42,956 nt of DNA from an uncultured Campylobacter sp. (lineage in GTDB: Bacteria; Campylobacterota; Campylobacteria; Campylobacterales; Campylobacteraceae): contig NZ_CAURPW010000016.1 in NCBI RefSeq assembly GCF_963526985.1, positions 1-42,956 of the forward strand. Direction: 5' to 3'. The notes beneath the pieces are model-generated. The model saw only the letters and a list, made by a program, of their open reading frames with translations, searched no databases and had not been told where the DNA came from. Shown piece after piece: positions 23,741-32,078 of the stretch. A program made the position numbers and the translations under genes. Numbering within the stretch: the first letter of the stretch is position 1; every line of letters starts with the position of its first letter.

Positions 23741-24841
23741 ATGGAAAAAATAGCGGATATCATAGAATCTATCGCAAATGAAAAAGGGCTTGGAATCGAA
23801 GACGTAAAAGAGCGCGTCATAAGAGCTATTATCAATACCGCAAAGAAAATTTACGGCGAAAACTACGAATACGACGCAGTTATAGATAATGCGACCAAGA
23901 CCCTTCATCTGTATCAAAAAATCACCGTCGTAGAGGATGGCGACGAGCGCTTGGCCGAGGATAACGAGCATTATCTCGGCGTAAGCGAAGCCAAAAAAGT
24001 AGACTCTGGCGTAGAGATCGGCGACGAGCTAACATACGAGCTATCTACCGATAACCTCGGCCGCACCGCCGCGCAGACGCTTCACAAGGAGCTTGAGTAC
24101 CATATCCAGCGCCTGATGGAGGAAAAAATCTTCCAAAAGTATCAAGACATGGTCGGGCACATGGTTTTTGGCTCCGTTACGCGCGTAGATAGCGATGAAA
24201 ATACCTTCATCGAGATAGACGAGCTGCGAGCCGTGATGCCGCGCAAAAACCGCATAAAAGGCGAGAAATTTAAGCACGGCGACGTCGTAAAAGCCGTCAT
24301 AAAAAGCGTCTATATCGACAAATCTATGGGTATCAAGGTCGAGCTAAGCCGCACGTCGCCAAAATTCCTCGAAGCACTGCTAAAAGCCGAAGTGCCGGAG
24401 ATCAAAGACGGTCTCGTGCTGATCGCCGCAAGCGCCAGAATCCCGGGCGAACGCGCTAAAGTAGCGCTCGTAGCCACCTCGCCTAACGTCGATCCAGTTG
24501 GCGCGACCGTGGGAACTAGAGGCGTGCGCATAAATGCCGTCACAAAGGAGCTAAACGGCGAAAATATCGACGCGATCGAGTATTCGGCCGAGCCTACTAT
24601 CCTCATTACTCGAGCGATGGCGCCGGCGATCATCAGCTCGGTTAAAATCGGCGAGAACAACAAGGCCGTCGTGAGCCTAGTAACCGAGCAAAAGAGCAAG
24701 GCTATCGGCAAAAGCGGCATAAATATCAGGCTAGCTAGCATGCTAACGGGCTATGAGATCGAGCTAAACGAGCTAGGCGCTAGAGGCGAGAGCAAAGACG
24801 AAAACGCGAAGGATCTAAAAGCGCTGTTTGGCGATCTGTAG
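23741..24841 (+). CDS. nusA: Transcription termination/antitermination factor NusA
   Basis: It binds RNA polymerase and nascent RNA and modulates pausing and termination. The 366 residues contain the N-terminal polymerase-binding domain (about 1-125), an S1 domain (about 130-205), and two KH domains (about 210-345: SARIPGERAKVALVA, DPVGATVGTRGVRINAV, EQKSKAIGKSGINIRLASMLTGYEIEL). The acidic C-terminal repeats of E. coli NusA are absent, as in other Campylobacter. Divergent from the HP0268-like gene; a strong terminator follows. Confidence 0.96.
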   Translation: MEKIADIIESIANEKGLGIEDVKERVIRAIINTAKKIYGENYEYDAVIDNATKTLHLYQKITVVEDGDERLAEDNEHYLGVSEAKKVDSGVEIGDELTYELSTDNLGRTAAQTLHKELEYHIQRLMEEKIFQKYQDMVGHMVFGSVTRVDSDENTFIEIDELRAVMPRKNRIKGEKFKHGDVVKAVIKSVYIDKSMGIKVELSRTSPKFLEALLKAEVPEIKDGLVLIAASARIPGERAKVALVATSPNVDPVGATVGTRGVRINAVTKELNGENIDAIEYSAEPTILITRAMAPAIISSVKIGENNKAVVSLVTEQKSKAIGKSGINIRLASMLTGYEIELNELGARGESKDENAKDLKALFGDL

Positions 24842-24900
24842 CCAAATTTGAGCCATTTGGCCGCATGCGTCTGGGGCGGTAAATTTAGGGCGCAACACCG

Positions 24901-24960
24901 GGACCAAATTTGAGTAAATAAATTTAGCTCAAATTTGGTCCGCTTCGTTTGCTTTTTATT
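24901..24960 (+). terminator. Rho-independent terminator of nusA
   Basis: A perfect 14-bp stem, GGACCAAATTTGAG / CTCAAATTTGGTCC (24901-24914 and 24928-24941), with a 13-nt loop is followed by GCTTCGTTTGCTTTTTATTTTG. Confidence 0.8.
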
Positions 24961-25159
24961 TTGATTCATTAAATTTTATCCATAAATCAACAAATTTGCC
25001 GCGCTTTTTCTCGCAAAACCTGCACCGCAAAAACCTGACGCTAAATTTACAAAACCGCCGCACCCGTAAAGCAAATAAATCCGATACATTTAAATATAAT
25101 TTAAAAATATTTAAGGACGCAATATGTAAAATACCCGCAACAACCTCGTAGGATCAAAA
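24961..25159. other. Leader region of the 324-aa gene
   Basis: It is A/T-rich. TTTAAATATAATTTAAAAATATTTAAGG near 25088-25115 (containing TATAAT) may be the promoter of the downstream gene. Otherwise nothing is recognised. Confidence 0.4.
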
Positions 25160-26134
25160 ATGAACGCAAAATCTCAAAATCAAACCAAACCCCTCAAAAA
25201 GCTACTTTTGATAGCCTTAATAGCTCTCATAGTTGGCCACATCGGCATGTACGTAAACCAAAGAAGCGAATGGCTCTATGACGGCCAACCATACGAGAAA
25301 GCAAAAGAGTGGCTAATAGGCGCAAATTTTATGATGGTGTACGGCAACTTTCTAACCAAACTACCCTTTGTCGATGAAAAAAGCCTTATCGTCCAGCCCG
25401 TGCTTGCCTTGCAGGATTATTTCATAAAAAGATGGAAAGAAAATTTACCAGACGACGATGCGGAAAAATACGCGGATTGGTATGTTTTTAGGTTGATGAT
25501 GTATATCGCATCCGACCGCATTTATCTATATATGAAATACAATATGGACGAAGTCAAAACAATAAACGAAAAAGCTTGGGAAACCATAGAAAATATGGTT
25601 AAATACGAAGCCAAAGACAAGATGTTTCAAGAGATCAGGTATGCAGCATTTAACAACTCGTCCGTTATATTTTCAAAAAACGTACTCGCAAACTGGTCTG
25701 ATATAGAAAATAAAAATGGGCAAACGTCAGTAAGTATAAGAAAGAAAAAAATATCGCAAGACGTCAAACAGCACGAAAGACTCATAAAACTGCACGAATA
25801 TATAAAATATATGAACGCGCTTTACTCCTCAAAATACCCTGAAATATACAATAAAGCCAAAAAGGCCGAGGCAGCCGAGTATTATGAAAACGCAAGGTTG
25901 CACTCCATCGTAAGCCAAATTTTGCATTGGCAAATACTGACAAATAGATACGCAAATATAGACGGCTTTTGTCAAACGGATAAAAACGAGTACCTAAAAG
26001 ACTACATCGAGACCAGGGATTGGCTGATAAAAAATAAAGAAGATTTGGACAAATACGACATAAATATCTATACGACCGTAATAAAATCAGTGGACGACAA
26101 GATAAAAGAAGTTTGCGAGGACGTTAAATTTTAA
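25160..26134 (+). CDS. Unrecognised membrane-anchored protein, 324 aa
   Basis: I do not recognise a family. There is one N-terminal membrane helix (about 14-30, LLLIALIALIVGHIGMYV) and then a largely helical, Lys/Tyr/Asn-rich extracytoplasmic domain with WYVFRLMMYIASDRIYLYMKY, a Lys-rich middle and two late cysteines (FCQTDKN, EVCEDVKF) that could pair. Codon use (many ATA, AAA, AAT) and base composition are clearly more A/T-rich than nusA and dnaX on either side, which suggests acquired or fast-evolving DNA. A similar kind of protein lies immediately after dnaX. The ATG follows GGATC weakly. Confidence 0.75.
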   Translation: MNAKSQNQTKPLKKLLLIALIALIVGHIGMYVNQRSEWLYDGQPYEKAKEWLIGANFMMVYGNFLTKLPFVDEKSLIVQPVLALQDYFIKRWKENLPDDDAEKYADWYVFRLMMYIASDRIYLYMKYNMDEVKTINEKAWETIENMVKYEAKDKMFQEIRYAAFNNSSVIFSKNVLANWSDIENKNGQTSVSIRKKKISQDVKQHERLIKLHEYIKYMNALYSSKYPEIYNKAKKAEAAEYYENARLHSIVSQILHWQILTNRYANIDGFCQTDKNEYLKDYIETRDWLIKNKEDLDKYDINIYTTVIKSVDDKIKEVCEDVKF

Positions 26135-26191
26135 AATGCGCCACGAAAGCGTCAAATTTTATAAAACGTTAGCGAGATAAATTTAAGATTA

Positions 26192-26210
26192 AGGCGGCGA
26201 GTAACCGCCT
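26192..26210 (-). terminator. Terminator candidate of the small lipoprotein gene
   Basis: AGGCGG / CCGCCT with a 7-nt loop, 10 bp beyond the stop on the minus strand; the following sequence TTAATCTTAAATTTAT is only moderately T-rich. Confidence 0.4.
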
Positions 26211-26219
26211 GATTTGAAG

Positions 26220-26330
26220 TTATTTATTTTTAGTAGAGCGGTACATCGGGTGTTGATAGTCGTTCCTCTCGCAACCCGTAGCTAATAATCCAAATACCAA
26301 AGCAAGCGCGCATAATATAACTTTTCTCAT
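26220..26330 (-). CDS. Small lipoprotein, 36 aa
   Basis: A short minus-strand gene starts MRKVILCALALVFGLLATGC, a complete lipoprotein signal with lipobox LATGC and lipidated Cys at residue 20. The mature part is only 17 residues, ERNDYQHPMYRSTKNK after the Cys, with a distinctive HPMYRS segment and basic end. AAAAAGG lies about 5 bp before the ATG and a hairpin follows the stop, so this looks like a real transcription unit. Function is unknown; it may be a tiny envelope lipoprotein acting through a partner. Confidence 0.75.
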   Translation of the reverse strand: MRKVILCALALVFGLLATGCERNDYQHPMYRSTKNK

Positions 26331-26637
26331 TTTCTACCTTTTTTTGAATTTCATTTTCGCCCGATTATAGCAAATTTCGCCAAATTACCAAAATCTCCGC
26401 GGCCAAATTTGACGGCGTTTGGACTTGGCTATTTTGCGTTAAATTTATCGCGGTTTATCGCAAGCAAGCAGCGCGCGTCAAATTTGCCCGCCAGATACCG
26501 GCACGTGACGGATCCGCGCTTGCAGGCAAATTTGCTCGCCGAAATTTATCCCGCCTCGCGACGCGCCGAGCCGTAATATATTAAATTTTTATCCAAAAAA
26601 AAGTAGAATATCACATTTTAAATTTAAGGAAAAATCC
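26331..26637. other. Divergent intergenic region before dnaX
   Basis: This stretch of about 300 bp holds the promoters for the small lipoprotein (minus) and dnaX (plus). It has mixed GC blocks and AAATTT words. TATTAAATTTTTATCC near 26578 and ATTTAAGGA just before the GTG are the only likely signals; no gene is seen. Confidence 0.4.
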
Positions 26638-29220
26638 GTGTTGCAAGCATTAGCGCTTAGATATAGACCGCGAAATTTTAGCGAGCTCGTAGGCCAGGAG
26701 GCCGTCAGCACCAGCCTCACGCACGCTCTGGACGAGAACCGCCTCACTCACGCCTACCTTTTTTCGGGGCTTCGCGGTAGCGGCAAGACATCAAGCGCTA
26801 GGATATTTTCAAAGGCGCTGGTTTGCGATCGCGGCCCGACTAGCCAGCCCTGCGAGCAGTGCGCCAACTGTATCGCCGCAAACGAGGGCCGCCACATCGA
26901 TATCATCGAGATGGACGCGGCTAGCCACCGCGGTATCGACGACATAAAGGGACTCATTGAGCAGACCAAGTACGCCCCGGCGATCGCGCGCTTTAAGATT
27001 TTTATCATCGACGAGGTGCACATGCTCTCCACGCCAGCGTTTAACGCGCTGCTAAAGACGCTTGAGGAGCCGCCGCCCTACGTCAAATTTATCCTGGCCA
27101 CGACCGATCCACTCAAGCTCCCGGCCACCGTGCTATCGCGCACACAGCATTTTAGATTTCGCCAGATCTCGCGCCCTGACGTCGTCGCGCATCTTGACTC
27201 TATCCTAAACCGCGAAAACGTCCCGCATGAAAAAGAGGCTCTCGAGATACTCGCTCGTAGCGGCGCGGGCTCGCTGCGCGACACTCTCACGCTGCTAGAT
27301 CAGGCTATCATCTACGCCAAGGGCGAGCTCACGCAAAGCGCCGTCGCGCAGATGCTAGGGCTACTTGATCCGCAGCGCATAGAGGAGATTTTATCTCTTG
27401 TAATGAGCGGCGATAAATCGGCCGTGAGCTCGGCTGTAGCGCAGCTGGAGAGCTACGACGCCGAGATGGTGATAGACGAGATAACGGCAAATCTCAAGGC
27501 GAATTTCCTCGCGCAAAGTCCGAAATACTCGCTACTTTTATACGAGAGATTTTTTAGGATCCTCTCGCAGGCGCGCTCGATGCTAAGCGTCAGCAGCGAC
27601 GGCGGATTCGTGCTTGGCGTGATGCTTTTTATGATGATCGAGGCGATAAATCTAAAATCGATCGACGAGATAATAGCCGTGGACGCGAGAGAAAAATTTG
27701 CGGATTCGCAGGCGCGCTCGGCTGATTTTAGCGCATCTTGCGCGGCGTCAAATTTTGCCAGCGGACGAGGCGAAGCGGCTAGGTTTAAGGCTCCTGCGCA
27801 GGCGGGTCAAATTTCGCCCTCTGCGGACGGGTCAAATTTGACGGGAGCAAACGCGGCTAAACTCGCCTCGCAAAACGACGCAGCTTTGGAGCAAAATTTA
27901 AGCGCGAAGATACTGGCCGGCTCGGTAAATTTAAGCGCCCAAGCGCACCAAGAGCCGGGCGGCCAAACCGGCGCCGCGAAAACTCCAAGTCCCGCCTATG
28001 AGGCATTTTTAGCCAAAATTTACGACCGCAGCTTTGATCTTGGCGAGTGTTTTAAAAACTGCATCGAGTTTTTGGACTTTTCGGGCGGCTGCATGAGTCT
28101 GGCCTCAAGCGCGGCCGGCGAGGATCAGAGGCGGCTTCGCGAGAGCTCGAAGGTGATTTTGCAGATTTTGCGCAGTCTTTTCGGCGAGAGCGCAAAGATA
28201 AAGATAACTCCCAAGCAAAGCTCGGATGTAGGGGTGCAAGAGCAAAAAGAAGCGGCAAATTTGGATGACGAGCGCGGCGGTGCGGCGAAATCCGAGGCCG
28301 ATGAGGCGACGCCAAACCAGGCTGGCTCCAAATTTGACTCGGACGACGCGCAAGAAAATTTAAGCCAAAACTCCCAAGCCCAGCCCTCAAATTTGACCGG
28401 AAATTTGTTTGCAAACGGTAGCGAGGAGAGGACGGCTATGCTCTCGGAGCAAAATTTGGGCGCCGAATTTAAAAACGGCGAGAAGGATGAGCAAGCAGAA
28501 ATTTTGACGCCGCAAACGCAAACGGTAAATGACTCGGCTCCGAGCGCGCAAACTAATAGCGACTTGCTACGCGACGAAACCGAGACCTTAAATTTAAACG
28601 AAGACGCGGCAAATTTGACGCAAAGCTCGCAAACGCAGGCTGGTTTAAATCAATCGACCGAGCCTAAATTTGCACCCGATTTTGAGAGTATGCGCGACGA
28701 TACGCATGATTTTCATGAGGCGTATTCGCTGAAATTTAAGACCGATGACGGCGCTATAGCGGGGGCGGATCTGGCGTTTTTAGACGACGAACTAAGGCGG
28801 CTCGAGAGCCAAAATGCCGCAAAAACGGAGCAAAAACCAAGCGGCGCCGCTAAATTTAACCAAAACAGTGCGCCACAAACGGCAAGCTTTGGCGAGCCGC
28901 CGTTTGATCCGGACGACGTGAGCGAGATGTTTGGCGAGGCGGCGGACTATGAGGGTATCGGCATGCTCTTTGAGCAGGATGCGAGCAAGCCTGCAAATGC
29001 CAAAAGGCAAAATTTAGATACAGCAAATTCAGTCGGCGACGAGTTGCAAAGCGAAGTAAATTTTGACGACTCGCTCTCAAACGAGGCAAATTTGAACGCT
29101 CAAAATCCTACGCCAAATTTGAACGCAAAAACTCAAGCCGATCCTAAGGCAGCAAAAAATCAAGCGGTTTTAAAAGAAGCTAAACGACTATTTGGAGAGC
29201 CTGAAGTTTTGGATATTTGA
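26638..29220 (+). CDS. dnaX: DNA polymerase III subunit gamma/tau, with very long low-complexity tail
   Basis: The clamp-loader ATPase. Residues 1-340 are standard: LALRYRPRNFSELVGQE, Walker A GLRGSGKTSSA, four zinc-binding cysteines (CDRGPTSQPCEQCANC), Walker B FIIDEVHML, the SRC motif with TVLSRTQHFRF, and sensor-2 GSLRDTLTLLDQ. A conserved island (about 455-530, KIYDRSFDLGECFKNCIEFLDF) and a short end (AKRLFGEPEVLDI) are separated by Ala/Ser/Asn/Gln/Asp/Glu-rich, disordered-looking insertions (about 350-450 and 535-840). At 860 residues it is far longer than the roughly 500-650 usual for DnaX. The start is GTG after AAGGA; no slippery A-run was seen. Convergent with rho as in C. jejuni. 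Confidence 0.95.
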   Translation: MLQALALRYRPRNFSELVGQEAVSTSLTHALDENRLTHAYLFSGLRGSGKTSSARIFSKALVCDRGPTSQPCEQCANCIAANEGRHIDIIEMDAASHRGIDDIKGLIEQTKYAPAIARFKIFIIDEVHMLSTPAFNALLKTLEEPPPYVKFILATTDPLKLPATVLSRTQHFRFRQISRPDVVAHLDSILNRENVPHEKEALEILARSGAGSLRDTLTLLDQAIIYAKGELTQSAVAQMLGLLDPQRIEEILSLVMSGDKSAVSSAVAQLESYDAEMVIDEITANLKANFLAQSPKYSLLLYERFFRILSQARSMLSVSSDGGFVLGVMLFMMIEAINLKSIDEIIAVDAREKFADSQARSADFSASCAASNFASGRGEAARFKAPAQAGQISPSADGSNLTGANAAKLASQNDAALEQNLSAKILAGSVNLSAQAHQEPGGQTGAAKTPSPAYEAFLAKIYDRSFDLGECFKNCIEFLDFSGGCMSLASSAAGEDQRRLRESSKVILQILRSLFGESAKIKITPKQSSDVGVQEQKEAANLDDERGGAAKSEADEATPNQAGSKFDSDDAQENLSQNSQAQPSNLTGNLFANGSEERTAMLSEQNLGAEFKNGEKDEQAEILTPQTQTVNDSAPSAQTNSDLLRDETETLNLNEDAANLTQSSQTQAGLNQSTEPKFAPDFESMRDDTHDFHEAYSLKFKTDDGAIAGADLAFLDDELRRLESQNAAKTEQKPSGAAKFNQNSAPQTASFGEPPFDPDDVSEMFGEAADYEGIGMLFEQDASKPANAKRQNLDTANSVGDELQSEVNFDDSLSNEANLNAQNPTPNLNAKTQADPKAAKNQAVLKEAKRLFGEPEVLDI

Positions 29221-29224
29221 CGAT

Positions 29225-30259
29225 ATGCACGGCACCGCAACACTTCTAATCGCACTCATTTTTCTAATCGTAAGCTTTTTTGTCGCCCTAATCGCCCCCA
29301 AAGGTAAACGCAAACTGCTTTGGCTTTTTGTTTGGTTTATGGTATTTTTCGCAGACGGGTTTATAACCTCGGCTATTTTTCATTACTACGGAAATTTATA
29401 CGGAAAGATAAACATCCACGAGAAGCCAACTAGTAGAGGATATTATGCAGGGGAAAGAGAAATAGTCGAATGGAATAGAAGCGGTTTTCCTTTGATAGAT
29501 CACACTAGTTGGTTAAATTTCCCCATAAATACGACTGATGCGAATTTCATATCTTTGATAAACGGCTACGTAAATTTTATAGACTACAAAGAAAAAAGCG
29601 AAAACCCTGTCACAAACGGTAAATATTTTAGAATTTATCTGGATGACTATACTGCAAAAGAGTGCTTTTTATCAGCCAAGTTAAGCACAAGAGGCTTTTT
29701 AAAGAGTATCCCGATAACGTATGAAGAATTAAATATATTTTTTAATCAACTGCAATCAAATAATGAAAGCGAGGATAAAATAATCAGAGAGATAAAATCG
29801 TTACTCGATGATAGAAACGCCTCGACGATAGATATAAAACCGTCTAAAATATTAAGCTACATAAAATACAATATAAAAGATCTCAAGCAAATTTACAAAG
29901 ACAAATGCGTAGCTCGCAAAGAAATCAATGAAGATGAGATAGCGTCTGTCGAGCTCGTAGTGGAAGATTCGTATCATCTCTTAGAACAAAAGCCCGATAT
30001 AAAAACTATGTTTGATAAGATAATAGACATGGGATTTAACTACGGCGGACTAATAAAAGACAGAAATACGGGCAAGATACTAGCCGACAATACATATATC
30101 TACGAATTCTACCACTCTTGGCTGATTCAGGCCCTCACTAACGCTTTGGGTCCGGAATCCGGCGGTTCGTTTTGGATGTGCAATAAAAACAAGACTACCT
30201 CGATAGAAAAATGTAATCAAAAAATGATAGAGGAATTCTTTAAAAGCAGCGGGCGGTAA
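29225..30259 (+). CDS. Unrecognised membrane protein, 344 aa
   Basis: I do not recognise a family. The ATG at 29225 is chosen because it begins right at a hydrophobic start (HGTATLLIALIFLIVSFF) just after the dnaX stop; a TTG at 29192 would add 11 residues translated from the dnaX end. There are two membrane helices (about 5-25 and 33-55) and then a large Asn/Lys/Ile/Tyr-rich soluble domain with WLNFPINTTDANFISLINGY, a GKYFRIYLDDYTAKECF segment, and a C-terminal GPESGGSFWMCNKNK. Codon use is markedly A/T-rich compared with dnaX. Together with the 324-aa gene it brackets dnaX. Confidence 0.75.
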   Translation: MHGTATLLIALIFLIVSFFVALIAPKGKRKLLWLFVWFMVFFADGFITSAIFHYYGNLYGKINIHEKPTSRGYYAGEREIVEWNRSGFPLIDHTSWLNFPINTTDANFISLINGYVNFIDYKEKSENPVTNGKYFRIYLDDYTAKECFLSAKLSTRGFLKSIPITYEELNIFFNQLQSNNESEDKIIREIKSLLDDRNASTIDIKPSKILSYIKYNIKDLKQIYKDKCVARKEINEDEIASVELVVEDSYHLLEQKPDIKTMFDKIIDMGFNYGGLIKDRNTGKILADNTYIYEFYHSWLIQALTNALGPESGGSFWMCNKNKTTSIEKCNQKMIEEFFKSSGR

Positions 30260-30587
30260 AATTTGTATATCCGTCGCGGCGATAAAAGTATGACACGCTC
30301 GGCGGCGCAGTAAATTTTAAACAAAAAAACAAAGCGCGCATAAAGGCGGCTAGTCTCGTAAATTTAGCGTAAGATACAAGAAGCTACGGACGACGAAAGC
30401 TAAAGCAAATTTAAAAAGCCGCGTTAAATTTTGACACTTAGATAGTCCGCCGTCGCAGACGTAAATTTAAGCGGAGAGGGTTTAGTAAATTTATAAATTT
30501 TAGAGAGTTTTAAAACAAGTCGGCGAGCCAAACGACTCGCGCGCAAGATCAAGATGAACTGTCGAATTTAGCCCAAAGGGCGCAAAT
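30260..30587. other. Convergent intergenic region between the 344-aa gene and rho
   Basis: No gene is visible. The rho end carries a possible terminator on the minus strand, AATTTAGCCC-AAA-GGGCGCAAATT at 30565-30587 (imperfect stem, little T-tract). The remainder is A/T-rich spacer with AAATTT words. Confidence 0.4.
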
Positions 30588-31937
30588 TTACGACTCGTTT
30601 AATATCGAAAGCAACTCTTTGTTATCCTTGGTTTTTAGCATCTTGGCGTATAAAAACTTAAGCGCCTCTACATCGTCCATCGTCGCGATCGCCGAGCGGA
30701 TAGCCCAGATCTTTTGCAGTTCGTCCGATTTTTGTAGTAGTTCTTCTTTTCTGGTGCCTGATTTTAGTACGTTGATGGCAGGGTAAATTCGGCGGTCTGA
30801 AATGTTGCGATCAAGGACGATTTCGCTGTTGCCCGTGCCTTTAAACTCCTCAAAAATTACCTCGTCCATACGCGAGCCCGTGTCGATGAGCGCGGTGGCG
30901 ATGATAGTGAGACTGCCGCCGTGTTCGATGTTTCGCGCCGCGCCGAAAAAGCGCTTAGGTTTATGCAGGGCGTTTGCGTCCACGCCGCCGGTTAGTACCT
31001 TGCCGCTTGGCGGAGTTACGGTGTTATACGCGCGCGCTAGGCGGGTGATGCTATCAAGCAGGATGATGACGTCCTTGCCCATTTCTACGAGGCGTTTGGC
31101 CTTTTCGATGACGAGCTCGGCGACGCGCACGTGATTCATCGCAGGCAGGTCAAACGTCGAGCTAAACACTTCGCCCTTTACGCAGCGCTGCATGTCGGTG
31201 ACCTCTTCGGGACGCTCGTCCACGAGCAAGACCATGAGATGCGACTCGGGGTGGTTGCGCGCGATGCCGTGGGCTAGCTCTTTCATGAGCTCGGTTTTAC
31301 CGCTTCTAGGCGGGGCGACGATGAGGCCGCGCTGACCCTTACCAAGAGGCGTAAAGAGATCGAGTACGCGGCCCGTTAGCTTCATCGGATCATATTCGAG
31401 GCGAAGTTTTTCCGTCGGGAAAAGCGGCGTTAGGTTGTCAAATAGCGGGCGCTCCTTAGCCTCGATTAGCGGCATATAGTTTAGCGCTTCGATTTTTAGT
31501 AGGGCGTAGTATTTTTCCTGATCTTTGGGTTCGCGTACTTGACCCGTCACGATGTCGCCCACGCGCAGGGCAAATTTGCGAATTTGAGAGTTTGAGACGT
31601 AGGCGTCGTTTGAGCTGTCGCTGATGTTTGCGTCTACGGCTCTTAAAAAGCCGTAGCCGTCGGGCATAATCTCTAAAATGCCCGTAAAAAGTATAAATCC
31701 GCCTTGTTTGGTTTGGGCTTTTAGTATCTCAAATATCAAATCCTGCCTGCGAAATTCGCGCGGATTTTCGACGCCGACGCTGTTTGCTATCTGCACTAGC
31801 TCGTCTAAGCTTAGCATTCTTAGTTCTTCGATTTTGTGGCCGTCGACGGGGATATGAGTGCGCGAGTTTTGGTGTTTTTTCGTGGTTTTTTGACTTTCCT
31901 GCACGGAATTTGCAGGCTGGGTCGCGTTATTTTCCAT
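30588..31937 (-). CDS. rho: Transcription termination factor Rho
   Basis: A hexameric RNA helicase that ends untranslated transcripts. The 449 residues have a non-conserved Asn/Gln/Lys-rich N-terminal 35 residues, an N-terminal helical domain (LSLDELVQIANSVGVENP), the OSB/cold-shock RNA-binding domain (GILEIMPDGYGFLRA), Walker A APPRSGKTELMKEL, Walker B VIILLDSITRLARAYN, the Q-loop TGGVDANALHKPKRFFGAARN, and the R-loop GTGNSEIVLDR. Length is normal apart from the slightly long N-terminus. Convergent with the dnaX side and divergent from the cation-efflux gene. Confidence 0.97.
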   Translation of the reverse strand: MENNATQPANSVQESQKTTKKHQNSRTHIPVDGHKIEELRMLSLDELVQIANSVGVENPREFRRQDLIFEILKAQTKQGGFILFTGILEIMPDGYGFLRAVDANISDSSNDAYVSNSQIRKFALRVGDIVTGQVREPKDQEKYYALLKIEALNYMPLIEAKERPLFDNLTPLFPTEKLRLEYDPMKLTGRVLDLFTPLGKGQRGLIVAPPRSGKTELMKELAHGIARNHPESHLMVLLVDERPEEVTDMQRCVKGEVFSSTFDLPAMNHVRVAELVIEKAKRLVEMGKDVIILLDSITRLARAYNTVTPPSGKVLTGGVDANALHKPKRFFGAARNIEHGGSLTIIATALIDTGSRMDEVIFEEFKGTGNSEIVLDRNISDRRIYPAINVLKSGTRKEELLQKSDELQKIWAIRSAIATMDDVEALKFLYAKMLKTKDNKELLSILNES

Positions 31938-32045
31938 TGTGTCCTCTTTAAAATTACGGAATAATTTTGTAGATAAATTTAAGTTTCAAAAGAAGTTTTT
32001 GAAAGTCGCATTTTATAAAATTTTGGCTTTGATGTCAAGAAGCGG

Positions 32046-32051
32046 TATAAT
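32046..32051 (+). promoter_or_regulatory. -10 element for the cation-efflux gene
   Basis: TATAAT within GCGGTATAATACG. A transcript starting about 7 nt downstream would have a very short leader before the ATGs at 32061 and 32079; AAAAGGA at 32064-32070 serves the latter. Confidence 0.55.
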
Positions 32052-32078
32052 ACGCCAAAAATGAAAAGGAATCTCAAT

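Noticed and set aside
26638..29220. Programmed frameshift producing a short gamma form in dnaX
   Set aside because: No AAAAAAG-like slippery run with a downstream hairpin was found in the expected region.
29192..29224. TTG start for the gene after dnaX
   Set aside because: It would add residues read from the end of dnaX ahead of a natural hydrophobic N-terminus; the ATG at 29225 fits better.
30420..30450. TAGTCCGCCG resembling the hairpin core (TAGTCTGCCG)
   Set aside because: Only ten bases with one mismatch and no pairing partner; within chance expectation.
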